Positions 58,231-64,000 of a stretch of DNA of 64,000 nt are shown piece by piece. The DNA comes from Pseudomonas sp. CC6-YY-74 (GTDB taxonomy: Bacteria > Pseudomonadota > Gammaproteobacteria > Pseudomonadales > Pseudomonadaceae). The stretch's first letter is position 1. Each line of letters starts with the position of its first letter. The stretch lies in assembly GCF_002025205.1 (NCBI RefSeq), contig NZ_CP019947.1, positions 2,828,001 through 2,892,000 on the forward strand, read 5' to 3'. The notes beneath the pieces are model-generated. The model ran no database searches. It was not told the DNA's origin and was given only the letters and a program-made list of their open reading frames with translations. The translations under genes and the position numbers were made by a program.

Positions 58231-60132
58231 TTAGATCGCGCCGCGCTCACGCAACAACGCCAACACCTGTCTGACGCTCTCTTCCAGCGACAGGCTCTGG
58301 GTGTCGATTACCAGGTCGGCATCCAGCGGCACGTCATAGGGGAATGACAGACCGGGGATATTGTCGCCAGCCGCCGCGTACAAGCCCTGAGGGTCACGCT
58401 CGGCACAGACCTGCGGAGAAGCCTGCACATAGACGGTAATCAACCGCTCGGCACCGAGCAGCGCCTTGGCCTGTTCACGGCCTTCGGCATCCGGCGCAAC
58501 GAAAGCCGCCAGGGTCAGCAGGCCGGCCTCGTTGAACTGACGCGCCACATGGGCGGCACGACCCCAGTTCTCAGTACGTCCGGTGCGATCCTGCGGCAAG
58601 CCCTTGTTCAGGTCATGCCGCAGGTTCTGGCCATCGAGCACATAGACCGCGCGGCCTATGTCGAACAGCTTGCGCTCCACGGCGTAGGCCAGGGTGCTCT
58701 TGCCGGCGCCGGACAGGCCGCTGAACAGCACGGTGGCCGGCTGTTGGCCGAAGCGCGCGGCGCGCTCTTCGGTCGACACGTGAGCCAGCTTGCCGTGATG
58801 ACCATCGGCACGTTGCACACCGACCGGCTCGGCGATGATCATGCCGGCACCCACGGTGCCGTTGGTCAATCGATCGATAATGATAAAAGAGCCGGTGGTG
58901 CGGTTGTGCGCATAGCCGTCCAGGGCGATGGGCGCATCCAGGGCCACTCGCACCTGACCGATCTCGTTCAGGTGCAAGCTGCTCGCCGGACCATGCTCCA
59001 GGGTGTTCACATCGACCCGGTGGGTGATGCTGGCAATCGAGGCCGGCACATAGCTGGTGGCACGTTTGATGTCGTATTTCTTGCCCGGCAGCATCGGCTC
59101 TTCGGCCATCCACACCAGCATGGCGTCGAAGCTGTCGACCACCTGCGGGCGGTTGTCGGCATGCACCAGCATGTCGCCACGCGACACGTCGATCTCGTCT
59201 TCCAGGGTCAGGGTAATCGCCTGGCCTGGACCGGCATGCTCCAGTTCGCCGTCATAGGTGACGATGGACTTGACCTTGCTGCCCTTGCCGGACGGCAACA
59301 CCACCACCTCGTCGCCCTTGCGCACGATGCCGCTGGCCAGGGTGCCGGCGAAGCCGCGGAAGTTCAGATTGGGACGATTGACGTACTGCACCGGGAAACG
59401 CAGGTCGGTGAAATTGCGGTCACCGGCGACTTCCACGGTTTCGAGGATTTCCATCAGTGACTGACCGTCATACCAAGGCGAACGCTCGCTCTTGTTGACT
59501 ACGTTGTCGCCCTTGAGCGCCGACATCGGCACGAAGTGCAGCGAGCTCGGCTTGAGCGCGATACCTTCGGCGAACTTCAGGTAATCGGCCTTGATCTGCT
59601 CGAATACGCCCTGATCGAAGTCCTTCAGGTCCATCTTGTTGATGGCCACGACTATGTGCTTGATACCCAGCAGCGAGGCGATGAAGCTGTGCCGCTTGGT
59701 CTGGGTCTGCACGCCATAACGGGCATCGATCAAGATGATCGCCAAGTCGCAGGTGGAGGCGCCGGTGGCCATGTTACGGGTGTACTGCTCATGGCCGGGG
59801 GTATCGGCAATGATGAACTTGCGCCTGGTGGTACTGAAATAGCGGTAGGCCACATCGATGGTGATGCCTTGCTCGCGCTCGGCCTGCAGGCCGTCGACCA
59901 GCAGCGCCAGATCCACTTCTTCACCGGTGGTGCCGGACTTCTTCGAGTCACGGGTGATGGCTTCCATATGATCTTCGTAGATCATCTTGGAATCATGGAG
60001 CAGACGGCCGATCAGGGTACTTTTGCCGTCGTCGACGTTGCCGCAGGTGAGAAAGCGCAGCAAATCCTTGCGTTCGTGCTGGGCCAGGTAGGCGAGGATG
60101 TCCTCGCTGATCAGATCGGATTGGTGCGACAT
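58231..60132 (-). CDS. cysNC: Sulfate adenylyltransferase large subunit / APS kinase fusion
   Basis: Bifunctional enzyme of sulfate activation: a GTPase subunit that drives ATP sulfurylase (with CysD) fused to APS kinase that makes PAPS. The 633-residue product has an N-terminal translation-factor GTPase domain (P-loop GNVDDGKST about 31-39, [17 protein letters not shown]), beta-barrel domains, then the CysC domain from about residue 450 with P-loop [12 protein letters not shown] 60132 is one base after the cysD stop. CysN-CysC fusion is usual in pseudomonads. Confidence 0.97.
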   Translation of the reverse strand: MSHQSDLISEDILAYLAQHERKDLLRFLTCGNVDDGKSTLIGRLLHDSKMIYEDHMEAITRDSKKSGTTGEEVDLALLVDGLQAEREQGITIDVAYRYFSTTRRKFIIADTPGHEQYTRNMATGASTCDLAIILIDARYGVQTQTKRHSFIASLLGIKHIVVAINKMDLKDFDQGVFEQIKADYLKFAEGIALKPSSLHFVPMSALKGDNVVNKSERSPWYDGQSLMEILETVEVAGDRNFTDLRFPVQYVNRPNLNFRGFAGTLASGIVRKGDEVVVLPSGKGSKVKSIVTYDGELEHAGPGQAITLTLEDEIDVSRGDMLVHADNRPQVVDSFDAMLVWMAEEPMLPGKKYDIKRATSYVPASIASITHRVDVNTLEHGPASSLHLNEIGQVRVALDAPIALDGYAHNRTTGSFIIIDRLTNGTVGAGMIIAEPVGVQRADGHHGKLAHVSTEERAARFGQQPATVLFSGLSGAGKSTLAYAVERKLFDIGRAVYVLDGQNLRHDLNKGLPQDRTGRTENWGRAAHVARQFNEAGLLTLAAFVAPDAEGREQAKALLGAERLITVYVQASPQVCAERDPQGLYAAAGDNIPGLSFPYDVPLDADLVIDTQSLSLEESVRQVLALLRERGAI

Positions 60133-60133
60133 A

Positions 60134-61051
60134 TCAAAAGTACCCCTGACGTTTTTTCTCTTCCATGGAGCCTGCACCATCGTGGTCGATGACCCGGCCC
60201 TGGCGCTCGGAAGTACGGGCCAGGAGCATTTCCTGAATGATGTCGGTCAAGGTAGTCGCAGTGGACTCCACCGCGCCGGTCAGCGGATAGCAGCCGAGGG
60301 TGCGGAAACGCACCATCTTCTTGGTGATGCGGGCTTTCTCTTCATCGCTCAGGTGCTCGAGGATGCGTTCGTCGTCGATCATGATCAACGTACCGTCTTT
60401 CTCGATCACTTCGCGCTCGGCGGCGAAGTACAGCGGCACTATCGGGATCTGTTCCAGGTAGATGTACTGCCAGATGTCCAGTTCGGTCCAGTTGGACAGC
60501 GGGAACACGCGGATCGACTCGCCCTTTTTGACGTTGCCGTTGTACACATCCCACAGCTCGGGGCGCTGATTTTTCGGGTCCCAGCGGTGCTTGCTGTCAC
60601 GGAAGGAGTACACGCGTTCCTTGGCCCGGGACTTTTCTTCGTCACGCCGCGCGCCACCGAAGGCCGCATCGAAACCGTATTTATCCAGTGCCTGCTTGAG
60701 GCCCTCGGTCTTCATCACGTCGGTGTGCTTGGCACTGCCGTAGGTGAAGGGGTTCATGTCCTGCGCCACGCCATCCGGATTGGTGTGGGTGATCAGGTCC
60801 AGGCCATACTCGCTGACCATCTTCTCGCGGAAGCTGTACATCTCCTGAAATTTCCAGCGAGTGTCGATGTGCATCACCGGGAACGGCAGCTTGCCGGGAA
60901 AGAACGCCTTGCGTGCCAGGTGCAGCATCACGGCGGAGTCTTTACCGATGGAATAGAGCATTACCGGGTTATCGAATTCGGCGGCCACTTCACGAATGAT
61001 GTGGATACTTTCCGCCTCCAGCTGTTTCAGGTGGGTCAGTTTATCGAGCAT
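60134..61051 (-). CDS. cysD: Sulfate adenylyltransferase small subunit
   Basis: ATP sulfurylase catalytic subunit making APS from sulfate and ATP. The 305-residue product carries the PP-loop-type [54 protein letters not shown] and [16 protein letters not shown] motifs of the family. ATG 61051. Operon with cysNC; the upstream gap (61052-61193) holds an inverted repeat at 61142-61160 that could be part of its control region. CysB control is expected from the pathway but no site is assigned. Confidence 0.98.
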   Translation of the reverse strand: MLDKLTHLKQLEAESIHIIREVAAEFDNPVMLYSIGKDSAVMLHLARKAFFPGKLPFPVMHIDTRWKFQEMYSFREKMVSEYGLDLITHTNPDGVAQDMNPFTYGSAKHTDVMKTEGLKQALDKYGFDAAFGGARRDEEKSRAKERVYSFRDSKHRWDPKNQRPELWDVYNGNVKKGESIRVFPLSNWTELDIWQYIYLEQIPIVPLYFAAEREVIEKDGTLIMIDDERILEHLSDEEKARITKKMVRFRTLGCYPLTGAVESTATTLTDIIQEMLLARTSERQGRVIDHDGAGSMEEKKRQGYF

Positions 61052-61141
61052 GGTTACTCACGATTTGCAGTGTGATTGGGCCGGAGGGCCGTGGACGATG
61101 GCGCACTCTAGCACAGCATCCGCTTCTAATCAGGAGGCTAA

Positions 61142-61160
61142 CTAGATCAAAACGATCTAG
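61142..61160. repeat. Inverted repeat upstream of cysD
   Basis: CTAGATC-AAAAC-GATCTAG is a perfect 7-bp-arm inverted repeat 91 bp before cysD and 34 bp past the Nif3-like gene stop. It may be a regulator site for cysDNC or a transcript-end hairpin of the Nif3-like gene. Confidence 0.4.
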
Positions 61161-61193
61161 CTTTATACCCGCTGATTCGGCCATCCACGGACA

Positions 61194-61952
61194 TCAGATT
61201 GGATTGGGACAGTCGATAAACAGGTGTTCGATGGCAAACCGACGCGCCAGGTAATCACCCAGCGCCTGCACGCCATACCGCTCGGTGGCATGGTGGCCCG
61301 CGGCGATAAAGCTGATGCCGTTCTCGCGCGCGCTGTGAAAGGTTTGCTCGGAGGCTTCGCCGGTCAGGTAGAGGTCAACGCCGGCCGCGATGGCCTGGTC
61401 GATATAGCCCTGACCGCCACCGGTGCACCAACCGATCCGGCGAACCACTGCCGCGCCTTCAATCAACAAGGGCTCACGGCCGAGCACTTCCTGCACCCGC
61501 CGGGCGAAATCGCGCGGACTCATGGGCTCGCGCAAAGAGCCAAGCAAGCCAATCGTGCGCGGATCATCCGGGTCGAGCGGCCCCTCGACGGTAATATCGA
61601 GCTGGGCGGCCAGCTGCACGTTATTGCCGACCTCCGGGTGCAGGTCAAGCGGCAGGTGATAGGCCAGCAAGCTGATATCGTTGCTCAGCAGGGTTTTCAA
61701 GCGGCGCTGCTTCATTCCGGTGATACACGGGTTTTCGCCCTTCCAGAAATAGCCGTGGTGCACCAGCAGCACATCGGCCTCAGCCTCCACCGCAGCATCG
61801 ACCAAGGCCTGACTGGCGGTTACGCCGCTGACGATACGCCGCACCTGGGGCCGCCCTTCGATTTGCAAACCATTCGGGCAGTAGTCACTGATCCGAGCGG
61901 CATTCAAGTAGCGCTGTGCTTCTTCCACCAGGGTGGTCAAGGCAATAGCCAT
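61194..61952 (-). CDS. Nif3-like dinuclear metal centre hexameric protein
   Basis: A 252-residue NIF3/YbgI family protein, in E. coli also called GTP cyclohydrolase 1 type 2-like; a metal hydrolase-like ring protein of uncertain function. Metal-binding motifs are LLVHHGYFWKGE, LLAYHLPLDLHPEVGNN and late FIAAGHHATERYG. ATG 61952 gives MAIALTTLVEEAQRYLN. In PAO1 its counterpart (PA4445) is separated from cysD by a lytic transglycosylase gene that is absent here. Divergent from algW. Confidence 0.92.
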   Translation of the reverse strand: MAIALTTLVEEAQRYLNAARISDYCPNGLQIEGRPQVRRIVSGVTASQALVDAAVEAEADVLLVHHGYFWKGENPCITGMKQRRLKTLLSNDISLLAYHLPLDLHPEVGNNVQLAAQLDITVEGPLDPDDPRTIGLLGSLREPMSPRDFARRVQEVLGREPLLIEGAAVVRRIGWCTGGGQGYIDQAIAAGVDLYLTGEASEQTFHSARENGISFIAAGHHATERYGVQALGDYLARRFAIEHLFIDCPNPI

Positions 61953-62062
61953 ATGGATTCCTCACCGGCTGTTACAGGCCGCTGCCTTATTGGCAATCGC
62001 CCCTCTATAATGGCGCACCTTAAGGGGCATATCAGTCCCCGGCAACCTTCAGGATTTCATCG

Positions 62063-63205
<1,143 letters not shown>

Positions 63206-63308
63206 CAGTCCTCCTGCCGCGCAGTTTATCCCGCGGCGTGGCAACCTCTAATCTGCAGCCTGTTCGCCTCGTTGAGATGCAACGCGAATAGGCCGACCGC
63301 CCGATCCT

Positions 63309-63346
63309 CCTGCGCAGGGCGGGCTTTAGCCCACCAGCCAGGCTGG
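63309..63346. repeat. Cluster of short palindromes between algW and hisC
   Basis: CCTGCGCAGG (63309-63318), GGCGGGCT..AGCCCACC (63318-63335) and CCAGCC-A-GGCTGG (63334-63346) lie side by side in the 191-bp gap between convergent algW and hisC. They resemble REP-type intergenic hairpins; no T-tract, so termination is not certain. Confidence 0.45.
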
Positions 63347-63396
63347 CCGCCCCGGTGAGCGAAGGCGGATTGCCGCCCAGCCCTCCCTACCGTCGG

Positions 63397-64000
63397 TTAC
63401 AGGCTTGCAAGCGCATCCAGCAACGCTTGGTTTTGCTCCGGCGCGCCAATGCTGATGCGCAGGAACTGGGCGATTCGCGCCTGTTTGAAGTGGCGCACGA
63501 TCACCCCCTGCTCACGCAAGCCGGCCGCCAAGGTCGCCGCATCCTTGTGCGGGTGACGGGCGAAGACGAAATTCGCCGCCGAGGGCAACACCTCGAAGCC
63601 CAGTGCCTGCAGGCCGGCCACCGTAGTTTCACGACTCTCGATGACCTGCTGACAGGTCGCCTCGAAGTACTCGCGATCGTCGAAGGCCGCCGCCGCGCCG
63701 GCAATCGCGATGCGATCCAGGGGATAGGAGTTGAAGCTGTTCTTGATCCGCTCCAGCGCCTCGATCAGATCCGGGTGACCCACCGCCAGACCGACGCGCA
63801 GGCCAGCCAGAGAGCGCGACTTGGACAAGGTCTGGGTCACCAGCAGGTTCGGGTACTGGTCGACCAGACTGATCGCTGTGGCACCGCCGAAATCGATATA
63901 GGCCTCGTCGACCAGCACCACGCTGTCGGGATTGGCCTTGAGCACTTGCTCGATGGCCTCCAGGGCCAACAGGCAGCCGGTCGGCGCATTGGGGTTGGGG
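63397..64000 (-). CDS. hisC: Histidinol-phosphate aminotransferase (N-terminus outside window)
   Basis: PLP enzyme of histidine synthesis. Reading continues to the right edge ([20 protein letters not shown], the conserved N-PT-G segment). [12 protein letters not shown] holds the PLP-stacking DEAY motif, [17 protein letters not shown] contains the Schiff-base Lys in the [10 protein letters not shown] signature, and the arginine for phosphate/carboxylate binding is in AQFLRISIG. The start and first half lie beyond 64000. Type I fold aminotransferases near algW in PAO1 are annotated hisC1. Confidence 0.94.
   Translation of the reverse strand, partial: PNPNAPTGCLLALEAIEQVLKANPDSVVLVDEAYIDFGGATAISLVDQYPNLLVTQTLSKSRSLAGLRVGLAVGHPDLIEALERIKNSFNSYPLDRIAIAGAAAAFDDREYFEATCQQVIESRETTVAGLQALGFEVLPSAANFVFARHPHKDAATLAAGLREQGVIVRHFKQARIAQFLRISIGAPEQNQALLDALASL

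Overview
The window is a chromosomal backbone segment from a gamma-proteobacterium of the genus Pseudomonas (sensu lato). It carries the complete division and cell-wall (dcw) cluster with the mraZ-to-lpxC/secA order typical of pseudomonads, and its neighbours (yajQ, panE, argJ, lpoA-yraN, sspAB, bc1 complex, rpsI-rplM, trpS, cysD-cysNC, algW, hisC) follow the PAO1 PA4394-PA4447 order as I remember it. DNA is GC-rich, with ATG/GTG/TTG starts and many 1-11 bp gene overlaps. There are no tRNAs, prophage genes, transposase genes or CRISPR arrays; the one RNA gene I can support is rnpB. I cannot name the species.

Layout. 1-6.2 kb: MscS channel (cut by the left edge), YajQ, a response regulator with a degenerate GGDEF domain, ketopantoate reductase, a sensor kinase and a cobalamin adenosyltransferase; a 192-bp hairpin-rich repeat lies before panE. 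6.4-15.1 kb: an RluA-type pseudouridine synthase, then an envelope block: dgkA, InaA-like kinase and methyltransferase downstream of colRS, and, divergently, an LtaS-like sulfatase with a PAP2 phosphatase. A predicted ColR box lies in front of each of the two non-regulator operons. An AEC transporter follows. 15.1-18.1 kb: Nudix/ThiE-like fusion, GST, argJ. 18.3-40.6 kb: secA, M23 peptidase, dciA (opposite strand), lpxC and ftsZ-A-Q-ddlB-murC-murG-ftsW-murD-mraY-murF-murE-ftsI-ftsL-rsmH-mraZ as one tightly overlapping leftward unit, starting at a recognisable promoter with 10-bp-spaced MraZ-type repeats. 40.8-45.6 kb: rnpB, rsmI and the lpoA-yraN-diaA-dolP-like group. 45.6-50.4 kb: sspBA, petABC (cytochrome bc1), rpsI-rplM. 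50.6-64 kb: aldo-keto reductase, acyl-CoA dehydrogenase, GlxA/AraC regulator, zapE, trpS, hydrolase, yhcB-like gene, cysD-cysNC, Nif3-like gene, algW and partial hisC.

The most interesting biology is the colRS neighbourhood. An LtaS/MdoB-type enzyme would release diacylglycerol, DgkA would recycle it, and PAP2, InaA and a methyltransferase could modify envelope lipids, all potentially under ColR. The other notable observation is that colR, rsmI and petB are each one base short of a full reading frame. Three such lesions in 64 kb, including one in the bc1 cytochrome b gene, look more like residual assembly errors than true pseudogenes. I see no clearly undescribed system; most of the window is well-known core genome.
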